DNA of 51,833 bases, taken from IMG/VR virus record IMGVR_UViG_3300030419_007368, positions 95,642 to 147,474 of that record. The stretch is one strand, 5' to 3'. The position numbers and the translations under genes were made by a program. Position 1 is the stretch's first letter; every line of letters begins with the position of its first letter. The notes under the pieces were generated by a model. That model was not told the DNA's origin. It saw only the letters and a program-made list of their open reading frames with translations, and made no database searches. This document shows positions 35,872-44,418 of this stretch, one piece after another. This DNA comes from a virus.

Positions 35872-36158
35872 CTCTCCACCTTTCCTAAAATCCAATCTTT
35901 TAACATTATCCAATCACATGCCTTCGCCCAAAGCGGTTTTGAGAATGCGGCCGGCTTATTCTTTTCAAAAAAGAAATGACCTGACCATGCAAATGGATAT
36001 ACAACGAACGGCACAACCAGAAGAAGCAACCATGTCTTGGTTGACAGCGCGTAAAATAGTGTCAATAAAGTAAAAAATTGACCCATCACATGAAGTCGCC
36101 GGCATGTCTTGTTTTGATGCAGCGTCAAATAATATTGATAATACTCTTTAAAGTTCAT
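35868..36158 (-). CDS. DUF962/Mpo1-like membrane protein
   Basis: 96 residues from the ATG at 36158, which overlaps the previous stop as TGATG and has GGGAGGTGA upstream. YYQYYLTLHQNKTCRRLHVM, two hydrophobic segments (about 32-43 and 46-64) and HFFFEKNKPAAF with the conserved His match the Mpo1/YGL010w-like (DUF962) family, members of which are fatty-acid hydroxylases/dioxygenases in yeast. In a phage it may change host lipids or act only as a membrane scaffold. Its place among sugar genes is notable. Confidence 0.72.
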   Translation of the reverse strand: MNFKEYYQYYLTLHQNKTCRRLHVMGQFFTLLTLFYALSTKTWLLLLVVPFVVYPFAWSGHFFFEKNKPAAFSKPLWAKACDWIMLKDWILGKVER

Positions 36159-36559
36159 CACCAACTCACCTCCCAATCTTTAAATTCTGCAGCTAAACAG
36201 TCGATCTTGTAATCCTTACGACCACCAACAAGTTCTTGAATTTTATTTTTGGCTGTGTTTCTGATGCCGTTTATTCCATGTGTTAATTCAAGATTGTTTC
36301 CGTCTTTAATTCCTTTACGGTAATTTGATTCATTGTGCCAAATATGAAGATTCATTTGTGATAAGACCACAATAGCCCTAATAACCTCCGCATCAACCTT
36401 CTCACAATCATCAAGTACCAACTGTATATCATGAACTATATCTTTTATCTCCTGTCCGTATTCTTTCTTGTGCTCAGGTATGAAAACTTCCTTAAGTTGT
36501 ACTATAGAAAGTCGGTCAACCAATTCACTTAAAGTTGGCAGGTATTTTCTCTTCCCCAT
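36158..36559 (-). CDS. Conserved phage protein of unknown function
   Basis: 133 residues, helical, with LSELVDRLSIVQLKEVFIPE at the start, a central AIVVLSQMNLHIWHNESNYR and GNNLELTHGINGIRNTAKNK towards the C-terminus. These stretches are conserved in similar proteins beside glycosyltransferases of marine phages and bacteria, as I recall it; the function is unknown to me. The His/Glu/Asn-rich core could be an active site. It is co-translated with the Mpo1-like gene. Confidence 0.65.
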   Translation of the reverse strand: MGKRKYLPTLSELVDRLSIVQLKEVFIPEHKKEYGQEIKDIVHDIQLVLDDCEKVDAEVIRAIVVLSQMNLHIWHNESNYRKGIKDGNNLELTHGINGIRNTAKNKIQELVGGRKDYKIDCLAAEFKDWEVSW

Positions 36560-36560
36560 C

Positions 36561-38198
36561 TCATGTTCCTTTTAAGATTTGACTAAAGTAGGGTCTAAAT
36601 TTTGCAAAATTCGTGCCAAATAAATGTGCATACTTAAAAAACACATTTGCTTCTTCGCGAAGCTGTTCTGTATTATTATCTTGTCTGGAACGACCTCCAG
36701 AATAATATAGCCCTACTTTTTCGTTTATTTTTTTAAAAAGAGAGCCATTATTGACAGCCCTCAGCCACATCTCCCAATCATCAGCAAAATTACAGCCTTC
36801 TTGATCAAAAAATCCGGATTTATCATGCATTGTCTTTCTCCACAGCGGCATTGGACCAGGAACACACTTTACCATGTTTTCTTTTGAAAAACTATACCTA
36901 GAATGTTCAAATAGCGTCCCATTAGAAGAATTACTATCAAACGTTTCATTTATTTCGTCAGTTTGCAAAACATCTCCATAAACTAAGTCAATATTACCAT
37001 TATTCTCTATTTCGTTAAGCAAAATCTCCAAACAATTGAATTTTCTTCTATCATCAATAAACCCAAAGGTTAAATACTCCCCAGAAGCTTCTTTAATTGC
37101 CATATTCAAACAAGGAGTCGGTTTAAGCTTATTTTCAAGCCGTATATAGGAAATATTATCATATTTAGCCATATATCGTTCTATTGTGCTCATTTCCTCG
37201 CCAATACTGCCGGCATCTACAAAAATTAGCTCACATTCATCAAATTTTGTCTGTTTCGTGATATCGTCCAAAAACCCCTCTAAATGAGCTTCCCCATCGT
37301 GAAAAGTGCTTATAATAGAGACTTTTTTGGTCGAAAATAGACGTTTTTTTGCGTTTTTAACCGTATTTTCGACAAAATTAGCTATTTCTTGTCTTTTTTC
37401 GATCATATGATCAATAAGTGCTTCTCCCTTCAATTCAAACCACTTTTCTTGACATGCAGCGACTAATGAGTTCGTTTTAACAGACATGCCCATCATTCTG
37501 GCCTCAACCACGACTCTTGAGAGTGTTTCTGGGGTTTTTGGAAGAAAAACAAACGTTTTATTTGCACCTAGCTTATCTAAAAATGCTTCATAGTTATTAT
37601 CAGAGACTAACTCATACTCCAAATCATTCTCGCTGCAGTATGATACGGCTCCAGACGTGTTTTTATGAAGAATATTGGATTCTAGTACGGAACACCTAGT
37701 ATTTTTCTGTTTTTTGCAATTACTTCGAAGTTTGTTTAGAGAAGAAAGAGACCACAGGTTGCCAGAAATGTTAAAAACATTATCCAGAGCCAAATTTTTC
37801 TCAATTATCTCTTTATGAAGAGAAGACTGTGCAATAACCGCCTCTGCGTTCTTGTAAAAGAAGAAATTTCTTATTTCTTTTTGAGGTGCCTTGAAATTTC
37901 TGTAATTAGCTGGGTTTCTTGTGTTCAAATATTTATGATCATGCTCATAGATCACATAATTGCAATTTTTTCCGATCCACTTTTTAGAGTTGAAAGGTAA
38001 ATTACAAAAATTCGATATTATAAAAAAACAATCCTTATTTCTGTGAAGAAAATCTAAATTTACTGTGTGGGATTGGGCCTTTTTTACATTGAAGGCCTTT
38101 TCTTTCAATAATTTTATTAATTCATCGTCATTTAATTCGCAGCCGCCAATTATATGTTCGATAAAAAAATCAGATACATAAATTATTTCTTTATTCAT
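36561..38198 (-). CDS. Two-domain glycosyltransferase (GT4-like N-terminus, GT2 C-terminus)
   Basis: 545 residues from ATG 38198 (the TTG at 38210 is an unlikely start). The N-terminal 270 residues look like a GT-B fold with KTFVFLPKTPETLSRVVVEARMMG near 220-245 where GT4 proteins carry the EX7E motif. The C-terminal part is a GT2 domain beginning KVSIISTFHDGEAHLEGFL, with ELIFVDAGS, ASGEYLTFGFIDDRR as the DxD-like motif and EDWEMWLRA-type FADDWEMWLRA acceptor motif. A bifunctional transferase that extends a glycan by two sugars is the usual interpretation. It starts inside the end of the preceding GT4 gene (8 nt overlap). Confidence 0.75.
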   Translation of the reverse strand: MNKEIIYVSDFFIEHIIGGCELNDDELIKLLKEKAFNVKKAQSHTVNLDFLHRNKDCFFIISNFCNLPFNSKKWIGKNCNYVIYEHDHKYLNTRNPANYRNFKAPQKEIRNFFFYKNAEAVIAQSSLHKEIIEKNLALDNVFNISGNLWSLSSLNKLRSNCKKQKNTRCSVLESNILHKNTSGAVSYCSENDLEYELVSDNNYEAFLDKLGANKTFVFLPKTPETLSRVVVEARMMGMSVKTNSLVAACQEKWFELKGEALIDHMIEKRQEIANFVENTVKNAKKRLFSTKKVSIISTFHDGEAHLEGFLDDITKQTKFDECELIFVDAGSIGEEMSTIERYMAKYDNISYIRLENKLKPTPCLNMAIKEASGEYLTFGFIDDRRKFNCLEILLNEIENNGNIDLVYGDVLQTDEINETFDSNSSNGTLFEHSRYSFSKENMVKCVPGPMPLWRKTMHDKSGFFDQEGCNFADDWEMWLRAVNNGSLFKKINEKVGLYYSGGRSRQDNNTEQLREEANVFFKYAHLFGTNFAKFRPYFSQILKGT

Positions 38199-39456
38199 AC
38201 TCTTTGACAATTTCTTCTATTTCTTGCAACCAAGATTCTCTATCTTCTTCCGGAGAGATCAACTCAACCATTTTCTCATATTGCTTTTCAGCAGCAAATT
38301 CCTCACATACCCAAGATTGTAGATCTTTTGCCTGTTTTTTGAAGCGACTATGGTCTTTATAAATTTCGTCCATTGCCATCTTGATAGAGCCTGGTTCAGG
38401 ATAAGCCCAGTTAGAATTTTCATGTAATACTCCTTTCCAGACCACTTCCTTTTGAATAGGGCCCATCGTGTAGCTAATTCTTTTGAACATCGGCTTGAGT
38501 TTCTCTTTGCCGTTTTTTCTCTTAGTTGGCTTATAGAGGAAGTCTAAGTGACCACTCCAATCAGTTGCTGCGATTGGGAGACCATAATAGGAGGCTTCGA
38601 ATATTGGAAGTCCGAAGCCCTCGCCGTGAGTAGTAGAAACCAAGGCTTTTATGCTGGGGTGAGTGTATAGTCCAGCCATCTCTTCATCAGTCATATATCC
38701 ATGCAATAAATAAACTTTACATTTCGCATCTTGATAAGGGGCAAGAAGTACTTTTAATTTACTCTCAGTATTTACCCGATCCAATAGAGAGTTTTTTCCA
38801 ATGTTGACCTTCAACACTAAGCCAACATCCTCATTGTCTTTAAAATTGTCGAAGAAACAAGAAATTAATTGAGGCAAGTTCTTGCGCGGACTAATTTGCA
38901 CCACAGATAAAAAATTAAACTTTGTCGGTAGATCAAGATCTAGCTTTTTTGGTTCTTTTTGCAAAACCGGGTAAGATACATACTCAACAGGAGTTGGACA
39001 TGACAGCCTCATTTCCTCTCCTGTTTGTTCATTTTTTGCTTGATATGAAGTGCCGAGGAAGGTGTCTCTAGAGTGAGCCGAAATAGTTAAAATTTTATCA
39101 ACTACTGATGCTTTTTCAAGCCATTCCGGAGCTACTGCAGTAGTTTCTATACCAGCTGTGATTCCTATATTAACAGGAGCTACTCTTTGCCACTCATTCG
39201 GAATAGAGACCTGTAAAGACATATCAAACTGACCACCATTTCTAACATAATGGATTGTCTTTTCTAAAGTTTGATCGATCCACTTCCTCTCTTCATCGTC
39301 ATGCCAAATCCAACTGGTGGCGCCCCAATTCAATGCGTGTAGATAAATATCGAACAGATCTTCTCTTGTGCGCAAGGCTCTTAAAATAGTGCGAGTATGA
39401 TGTCCATAACCTGATTGAGTCAATAATGGACCACGCAACATCACTCTTTTCTTCAT
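38191..39456 (-). CDS. GT4-family glycosyltransferase
   Basis: 421 residues. GT-B fold: MLRGPLLTQSGYGHHTRTI opens with the flexible donor/acceptor loop typical of GT4, and THGEGFGLPIFEASYYGLPI is the donor-binding EX7E motif (about residue 275). LSVVQISPRKNLPQLISCF precedes the C-domain. A C-terminal acidic helix (EEIEEIVKEYE) ends the protein. Overlaps the next gene by 4 nt. The sugar is not known. Confidence 0.85.
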   Translation of the reverse strand: MKKRVMLRGPLLTQSGYGHHTRTILRALRTREDLFDIYLHALNWGATSWIWHDDEERKWIDQTLEKTIHYVRNGGQFDMSLQVSIPNEWQRVAPVNIGITAGIETTAVAPEWLEKASVVDKILTISAHSRDTFLGTSYQAKNEQTGEEMRLSCPTPVEYVSYPVLQKEPKKLDLDLPTKFNFLSVVQISPRKNLPQLISCFFDNFKDNEDVGLVLKVNIGKNSLLDRVNTESKLKVLLAPYQDAKCKVYLLHGYMTDEEMAGLYTHPSIKALVSTTHGEGFGLPIFEASYYGLPIAATDWSGHLDFLYKPTKRKNGKEKLKPMFKRISYTMGPIQKEVVWKGVLHENSNWAYPEPGSIKMAMDEIYKDHSRFKKQAKDLQSWVCEEFAAEKQYEKMVELISPEEDRESWLQEIEEIVKEYE

Positions 39457-40712
39457 ACTTTAACCTCTTTAAATTCCCAAGTTTTATAACCCTTTCTGGT
39501 GTCCCAAGACCCATGTTTCTCATAGACAGATTTAAGGATTTTATCCCACTTTTCACCGAAGTCGTTGAAGTTATAATTCTTTTCAACGTGTTTTCTGCCC
39601 TTAAGTCCAATTTCTCTTCTTTGTTCTCGACTGAACTCATACATTTTCATAAGAGCATTTACAAAGTCATCTTTGCTAATCCTATCTTCGTAGATATAAG
39701 GAATATCTTGAGAGCCGATAATGGACTTTGATGAAGGCTCAATGCCTACGCCGAACCACTCTTTGCCATCCGTTACCTGTTCTTGCAGGCCTCCGGTCAT
39801 AGTCGCGACAACCGGGGTCGCACATGACAACGATTCTAGGGCACTTAAGCCAAATCCTTCTGCATCGGAAATGTTAACAGTGACGTCTGCAATATTATAC
39901 ATTGCTGCTAATTGAGGAAAATCAACCTTTTTTGTTGAAAATCTGATTTCTCCGCTTGTTAAGCCAAGTTTGTCTATGACAGCGATCAAATTAGGGCCAT
40001 TTGGGTCAGAAGGATCAGTATGCATGACAAGCTTTGCTTTGTCGTGCCCAACCTTATCTAAAAATTCTTTGAACCAAAAACAAAGAGTGCCAGTGTGTTT
40101 CCTTCTTGCATTTCGACTATTGAAAAATACGACAAAATCGTCCGGAGAGACACCCATCTCTTTTCTTAAAGTTTGAATTTCTGCTTCTTCTAAAGGCTTA
40201 AAGAATTCAGAATTAACTGCATGTGGCAAATAGTGCCCCTCTACATCTGGAGATACGTTGTTCACTATATCGTGCGTAACTTTTGATATCGACACCACTA
40301 CGTCAGTAGAATCGTACCAGACCTTATTAAAGTCTGGATAAGGATAATTGTCCCAAACATGATAATACACCATGGGCACCAAAGATCTAACTTCATCTTC
40401 AATTTCCCACAACCATGGGAAAAATCTTGGATCTGTCATGAACCACAACATGTCTGGGCGAACCGTACGGAGCATAGATCTAACTATGTCCTGTGTGCCA
40501 TATCCATCAACTGGATATATAATGCAATCATCGCCGTAATCATCGACTTTTATTGGTGAATAATTCTCATGCTTAATTGCTCCACCTAGACATGTAAAAG
40601 AATAATCGCCAGTTTTCAGCAATGCCTCCAACATGTATCTGGTCTGTGTACCAACACCAGACGGGGACAACGGATGATCAGCAATTACCAATACTTTAAT
40701 TTTATCTTTCAT
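39453..40712 (-). CDS. GT4-family glycosyltransferase
   Basis: 419 residues. Starts VLVIADHPLSPSGVGTQTRYM (GT-B nucleotide-sugar loop), with VVVFFNSRNARRKHTGTLCF as the hinge, and ISDAEGFGLSALESLSCATPVV carrying the EX7E donor motif (about residue 290). Length and order are typical for GT4. It is the first glycosyltransferase after the DNA-metabolism genes, with its start 2 nt from the nuclease gene, and is coupled by a 4 nt overlap to the next. Confidence 0.86.
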   Translation of the reverse strand: MKDKIKVLVIADHPLSPSGVGTQTRYMLEALLKTGDYSFTCLGGAIKHENYSPIKVDDYGDDCIIYPVDGYGTQDIVRSMLRTVRPDMLWFMTDPRFFPWLWEIEDEVRSLVPMVYYHVWDNYPYPDFNKVWYDSTDVVVSISKVTHDIVNNVSPDVEGHYLPHAVNSEFFKPLEEAEIQTLRKEMGVSPDDFVVFFNSRNARRKHTGTLCFWFKEFLDKVGHDKAKLVMHTDPSDPNGPNLIAVIDKLGLTSGEIRFSTKKVDFPQLAAMYNIADVTVNISDAEGFGLSALESLSCATPVVATMTGGLQEQVTDGKEWFGVGIEPSSKSIIGSQDIPYIYEDRISKDDFVNALMKMYEFSREQRREIGLKGRKHVEKNYNFNDFGEKWDKILKSVYEKHGSWDTRKGYKTWEFKEVKV

Positions 40713-40714
40713 AT

Positions 40715-41494
40715 TTATTCACAAAACTCCGTATTTAAGAATTCACAAGGTCCGAAAACCGTGTGACAAGACAATCTGTTTTTGATATATCTTTTATTTT
40801 TTATATTATAGATTGCTTTGTCCAATAAGTTAATAGCATTTTGTGTTTTTTTTGCACCACTAGACACTTTGAATATTTCAACATTATTTCTCTTCGCCGT
40901 TCTTTTCAAGAGAGCAAAATAAGTTTCAATATTCTCGGGCTCTATACCGTGCTTAAGTGCAAAAAAGTGCTTATAAAACGTCAATTGATATGTAGTCATT
41001 TTATCGCTTTTTCTTTTCGAATCCCAGCCCCACGAGCAAGTTTTCCAATCTATTATGTGGTACTTGCCGTCTTCAGTTTTCAAAACTAAGTCTATATAAC
41101 CCTTGTAATTGAGACCACTTTCTAGTGGCTCAAGAAGTTCTTCCTCAGCAGAAACAACCTCGTAATCTTTAAAAAAATCTTTAACTGCCGGCAGGACGTA
41201 CTCAGTTAACGGTTCGCCCTGCTTGCGCATATCTCGCACAAGATCAGAACGAAGAGATACACCAGCTTTTTCTAAATCTTTCAACTCCTTTAAGAATTGA
41301 GTATTAAAAAGAGTTTTTGCATCAAAAGTTTCTTCAGATAATAAGAGTCTTTCACAAACATCATGAATAGCTTTACCAAAAGCTGTATGTTCGTTACCTA
41401 CGAATTTTTTTATCTCGTCAATATAAACTAGCTTATGTTTGTGTGGGCACTCCTGCCATTTCTTTAGCTCGGAGAAAGATATATGAGATCTCAT
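40715..41494 (-). CDS. PD-(D/E)XK nuclease with probable Fe-S cluster (RecB/Cas4-like)
   Basis: 259 residues. RecB-type nuclease core: FSELKKWQECPHKHKLVY, GYIDLVLKTEDGKYHIIDWK with D135, D149 and K151 as catalytic residues, and MTTYQLTFYKHFFAL as the Q/Y motif. Cys16 plus the C-terminal C-x6-C-x7-C arrangement (about 243, 250, 258) matches the [4Fe-4S]-stapled AddB/Cas4/Dna2 nucleases. A role in DNA processing or recombination is likely. It is coupled with its neighbour by ATGA; no Cas genes are nearby, so I do not call it Cas4. Confidence 0.82.
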   Translation of the reverse strand: MRSHISFSELKKWQECPHKHKLVYIDEIKKFVGNEHTAFGKAIHDVCERLLLSEETFDAKTLFNTQFLKELKDLEKAGVSLRSDLVRDMRKQGEPLTEYVLPAVKDFFKDYEVVSAEEELLEPLESGLNYKGYIDLVLKTEDGKYHIIDWKTCSWGWDSKRKSDKMTTYQLTFYKHFFALKHGIEPENIETYFALLKRTAKRNNVEIFKVSSGAKKTQNAINLLDKAIYNIKNKRYIKNRLSCHTVFGPCEFLNTEFCE

Positions 41495-41886
41495 TCATCC
41501 TCTTTTGTCTTTTTCACCGGCTTTTTAGTACGAGCATTGGTGGTCTTCTTGGGCTTGGCTTTAGATTTGGCCTTCCAATCAACGGCAGATGCTACAACCT
41601 TGCGTTGTTTAGAGCTTGGCAGAATTAGTTCAAAAATCCAAATTCCGGAGCACTTGTCCTGATGTGCATTATCTAAACCTTGAACAGGGTTTTTACACTC
41701 TCCAAGCTGAAAACCATCAATTAGTCCATGATAATCTCCATTTTGGTCAACATAATCGTCTACTAAAGATTTTATTGTAGGCCATCCAAGCTTGATTCTA
41801 GGATGTCCAGCTGTTTTTTTAAATTCAATAGAAACTGTTAACGTTAACAGCCTGCTGTTTTCGTCTAAATTAAAATTAAAATTCAT
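41491..41886 (-). CDS. Small beta-rich protein with basic tail, unknown
   Basis: 131 residues. Beta-like opening (NFNLDENSRLLTLTVSIEF), then a compact domain with WKDD-type residues around 40-90 and a very basic C-terminal tail (KAKSKAKPKKTTNARTKKPV). Such tails often bind nucleic acid. It is encoded between the nuclease and the metalloprotease-like gene, overlapping the first by 4 nt and the second by 11 nt. No family is recognised. Confidence 0.6.
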   Translation of the reverse strand: MNFNFNLDENSRLLTLTVSIEFKKTAGHPRIKLGWPTIKSLVDDYVDQNGDYHGLIDGFQLGECKNPVQGLDNAHQDKCSGIWIFELILPSSKQRKVVASAVDWKAKSKAKPKKTTNARTKKPVKKTKEDE

Positions 41887-42577
41887 TTAATTGTTCCTCA
41901 CTTTCTTTTTGGTGTAAAGAAAATAATTTTATATTAATATAAGGACATATTTTCTTTAAGTAAATACGATCTCCTAAATAAAACTCCTCAAAACCACGGG
42001 CAAAATATTCTCGCACAGAAGTGATTGAGTATGGCGCTAGGAACAAGCCAGGCACTAGGGACATTATCTTCTCATATCCAATTTGCCTGTGCAGTAAATT
42101 ATCAAACCCTTCATCGTACTCAGGATTAGTAAAGTCGACATGCCCAACATCATAGTCGGCGTGAACTAAGATTCTTTTGAGTCTATTTCTTTTTCCTAAG
42201 AATTCTCTTTCAACAGAACCATCGTCATATATAAAATGTCCATACGCGTCTTCGACGGCATGAGATAGTTCATGAACCAAATCATCAATTAGGTCGGAAT
42301 CAGAATCTTGAGTGTTCGTTGTGTATATGGCGCCGTCCATATATGAAGCGTTAACTGACTTTTCTCTTAAAAAATCAAAATCCCCAATATAAACAACATC
42401 AACAAGCTCTAAAAAATGATCTGGAATGATTTTTAGAATTTTCGCAAAAACAGCCGAGAGGTCAACTTCGTTCGTAATTTGATCTTTTATCACCACATTT
42501 AAGGGTCCGAACTTTTGTTGCCATAGGTTTTTTTGATTATTCTTCACATAGTTTACAACTTTTCCTTTGTTTATCAT
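41876..42577 (-). CDS. Putative zinc metallopeptidase (HExxH)
   Basis: 233 residues. LVHELSHAVEDAYGHF shows HExxH at residues 102-106 in a helix, and REYFARGFEEFYLGD (190-204) provides a downstream Glu for zinc, a gluzincin-like arrangement. GFDFLREKSVNASYMDGAIY gives the beta edge before the active site. There is no signal peptide, so a cytoplasmic or virion-delivered protease is implied; the target is unknown. Its start overlaps the upstream small gene by 41 nt, and there is no closer Met, so the start is reasonably set. Confidence 0.68.
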   Translation of the reverse strand: MINKGKVVNYVKNNQKNLWQQKFGPLNVVIKDQITNEVDLSAVFAKILKIIPDHFLELVDVVYIGDFDFLREKSVNASYMDGAIYTTNTQDSDSDLIDDLVHELSHAVEDAYGHFIYDDGSVEREFLGKRNRLKRILVHADYDVGHVDFTNPEYDEGFDNLLHRQIGYEKIMSLVPGLFLAPYSITSVREYFARGFEEFYLGDRIYLKKICPYINIKLFSLHQKESEEQLNEF

Positions 42578-42857
42578 TTTTTTTCTGTTCCAATTGAATT
42601 TCGATTTGTCCGGACTCGACGTCAGTTAAGGCTTGCTCGTAGCCACGAAGAAAATTTTCTTCCGCAATCACCAGCAGGAATTCCGGGAATTCCTCTGCCA
42701 TGACATCCACAATCATTTCCGTTGTGATGTTCCGGTCTGCAGGGTTGAGCTTTTCTCCCACATATTCCACTAACATGTTTTTTAAATCGTTATCAGGATC
42801 TACCAACTGATCGAGAGTTGGATTTTTATTATATTCTTTCGCGTCTACATGTTCCAT
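42537..42857 (-). CDS. Conserved small phage protein, unknown
   Basis: 106 residues. LKNMLVEYVGEKLNPADRNI, TTEMIVDVMAEEFPEFLLVI and AEENFLRGYEQALTDVESGQ make up a helical domain that I recall as frequent in marine T4-like phages, without known function. The C-terminus is charged and ends in CKLCEE with a CxxC pair. Located between the metallopeptidase-like gene and a lipoprotein. Confidence 0.66.
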   Translation of the reverse strand: MEHVDAKEYNKNPTLDQLVDPDNDLKNMLVEYVGEKLNPADRNITTEMIVDVMAEEFPEFLLVIAEENFLRGYEQALTDVESGQIEIQLEQKKNDKQRKSCKLCEE

Positions 42858-42868
42858 TTTACTCTACC

Positions 42869-43063
42869 TTACTCTCCATCAACGGAGTCTTCTCTAAATG
42901 CGTCCCCCACAGCAGAAACTGTTTCTACATCCAGGGTGGCGTCAGTAGAGAGTACGTCAACCTGCTGCTGACCTGGGCCACACGAAGTAGTCTTTTCGCT
43001 TAAACAGCCCGCAGAAAAGCACAAGGCCAACAAACAACACATAGTAATCTTAAGAAATTTCAT
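42869..43063 (-). CDS. Small predicted lipoprotein
   Basis: 64 residues. MKFLKITMCCLLALCFSAGC is a typical lipoprotein signal peptide with lipobox FSAGC (Cys20), and the mature part is only about 44 acidic residues with no fold I recognise. Lipid attachment would anchor it in the host envelope. Phage lipoproteins of this size include superinfection-exclusion and lysis (o-spanin) proteins; either would fit. It follows PhoH with a 12 nt gap. Confidence 0.7.
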   Translation of the reverse strand: MKFLKITMCCLLALCFSAGCLSEKTTSCGPGQQQVDVLSTDATLDVETVSAVGDAFREDSVDGE

Positions 43064-43075
43064 TTTTTTCTCCTT

Positions 43076-44383
43076 TTAAAGTATTTTTGATGCTAAAGTA
43101 GCCACTTTTGAGCGCTCACCCTTTGTTAACGCGACGTGGCCACTTAATTCATGAAATTTAAATTTTTCGACAGCATAAGACAGACCATTAGAAGTAGAAT
43201 CTAGATAGACACTATCTATTTGTTCTATATCACCTGTCAAAATTATTTTTGTATTTTCTCCAACTCTGGTAATTATAGTCTTTAATTCGTGAGTTGTTAA
43301 ATTTTGTGCTTCATCAACGATAATAAATGCATTTGAAATAGAACGTCCTCTTATGTAAGTCAGCGCTTCCACTTGAATTGTTTTATCATCATATAAATGA
43401 GCAATGTTTTTAGCTTTACCATTCAATAGAAAATCTAAATTATCTTGAATTGGCATCAACCATGGTTTCATTTTTTCTTCCATAGTGCCTGGTAAATATC
43501 CGATATCTTTTCCTAGAGGCTGCACAGGCCGCGTCACCACTAGTTTTTTATATTCGCTAGTCTCTAGAACTTGATGTAAACCTGCGGCTAAAGCCAACAA
43601 GGTTTTACCACATCCAGCTTTACCAATAAGAGTTATAATCGGTATTGCTGGATCTAATAAAAGATCCAAGCCAAACATTTGTTCTTTGTTCCTGGGCTTG
43701 AGGTTCCAGACAGAACCAGCATACTCATCAACTTTTTTTAGCTTTACGTTGTAATCGTTGAATCTTGCGAGAGCAGTCTTTTTTTCATTTGCATTTGATA
43801 CTAACATAACGAATTGATTAGGATACAACTTTACTTCTTCTTTTTCTAGAAAAACTTCCTCGCCAGAATAAAACTGGTCTATGGTCTGATCATCTACTAG
43901 GTGTTTTACAAAACCAGTATAAAGTTCATTAGTGCTTGAGACTATGCGATTTGGTACGTAATCTTCTGTTGGTATACCCAAGGAGTCACATTTAACGCGC
44001 ATATTGATATCTCGGGTTACTACAATCACCTTCCGTTTGACGTTTCTCTTCTTTTCAGTTATAGCAGTTGCAATTATTTCGTTATCCGCACTAGCAATAT
44101 CACATGCTACTGGGACGTCTTCTAAATCGTATCCTCGTACAGACAATATGCCTTTGCCGCGGCCGAGACGAACACCTTTGTGCAGGTTTCCTTTGCTCCG
44201 CAAATCGTCCAAGATACGAATTGTAGATCTCGTTTGCAAACCTACTCCATCTTGTCTTTTCTTGTGCTTATCAATCTCGTCAAGCACCTTTAAAGGGATG
44301 ACAATATCGTTGTTTTTGAATTCAAAAATACATTTTGCGTTAGTTAAAAACACGTTCGTATCAAGAATGTAGGTTTTTTTCAT
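43076..44383 (-). CDS. phoH: PIN-PhoH family protein (PhoH2-like ATPase/RNase)
   Basis: 435 residues with two domains. Residues 1-140 form a PIN RNase domain: LDTNVFLTN with D8, DEID (36-39), SADNEIIATA with D100 and VTRDINMRVK with D125 form the acidic pocket. From about 245 the PhoH ATPase domain has Walker A LIGKAGCGKTLLALA, and further on IIVDEAQNLT as Walker B and the GRSISNAFI helix. PhoH2 proteins unwind and cleave RNA in bacteria; phage copies are common in marine phages. It is divergent from the plus-strand protease gene with only 35 nt between, where both starts need to have their signals. Confidence 0.88.
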   Translation of the reverse strand: MKKTYILDTNVFLTNAKCIFEFKNNDIVIPLKVLDEIDKHKKRQDGVGLQTRSTIRILDDLRSKGNLHKGVRLGRGKGILSVRGYDLEDVPVACDIASADNEIIATAITEKKRNVKRKVIVVTRDINMRVKCDSLGIPTEDYVPNRIVSSTNELYTGFVKHLVDDQTIDQFYSGEEVFLEKEEVKLYPNQFVMLVSNANEKKTALARFNDYNVKLKKVDEYAGSVWNLKPRNKEQMFGLDLLLDPAIPIITLIGKAGCGKTLLALAAGLHQVLETSEYKKLVVTRPVQPLGKDIGYLPGTMEEKMKPWLMPIQDNLDFLLNGKAKNIAHLYDDKTIQVEALTYIRGRSISNAFIIVDEAQNLTTHELKTIITRVGENTKIILTGDIEQIDSVYLDSTSNGLSYAVEKFKFHELSGHVALTKGERSKVATLASKIL

Positions 44384-44418
44384 ATGTTACTCTTCTGTTA
44401 CAAACTATTTACCATGAT

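Noticed and set aside
35871-35913. Longer N-terminus of the epimerase (starting at 35913)
   Set aside because: The extra 14 residues precede the NAD motif start, and ATG 35871 has an ATGA overlap with an upstream AAAGG site.
40715-41494. CRISPR-associated cas4 as part of a CRISPR locus
   Set aside because: No repeat-spacer array or other cas genes were seen in the window.
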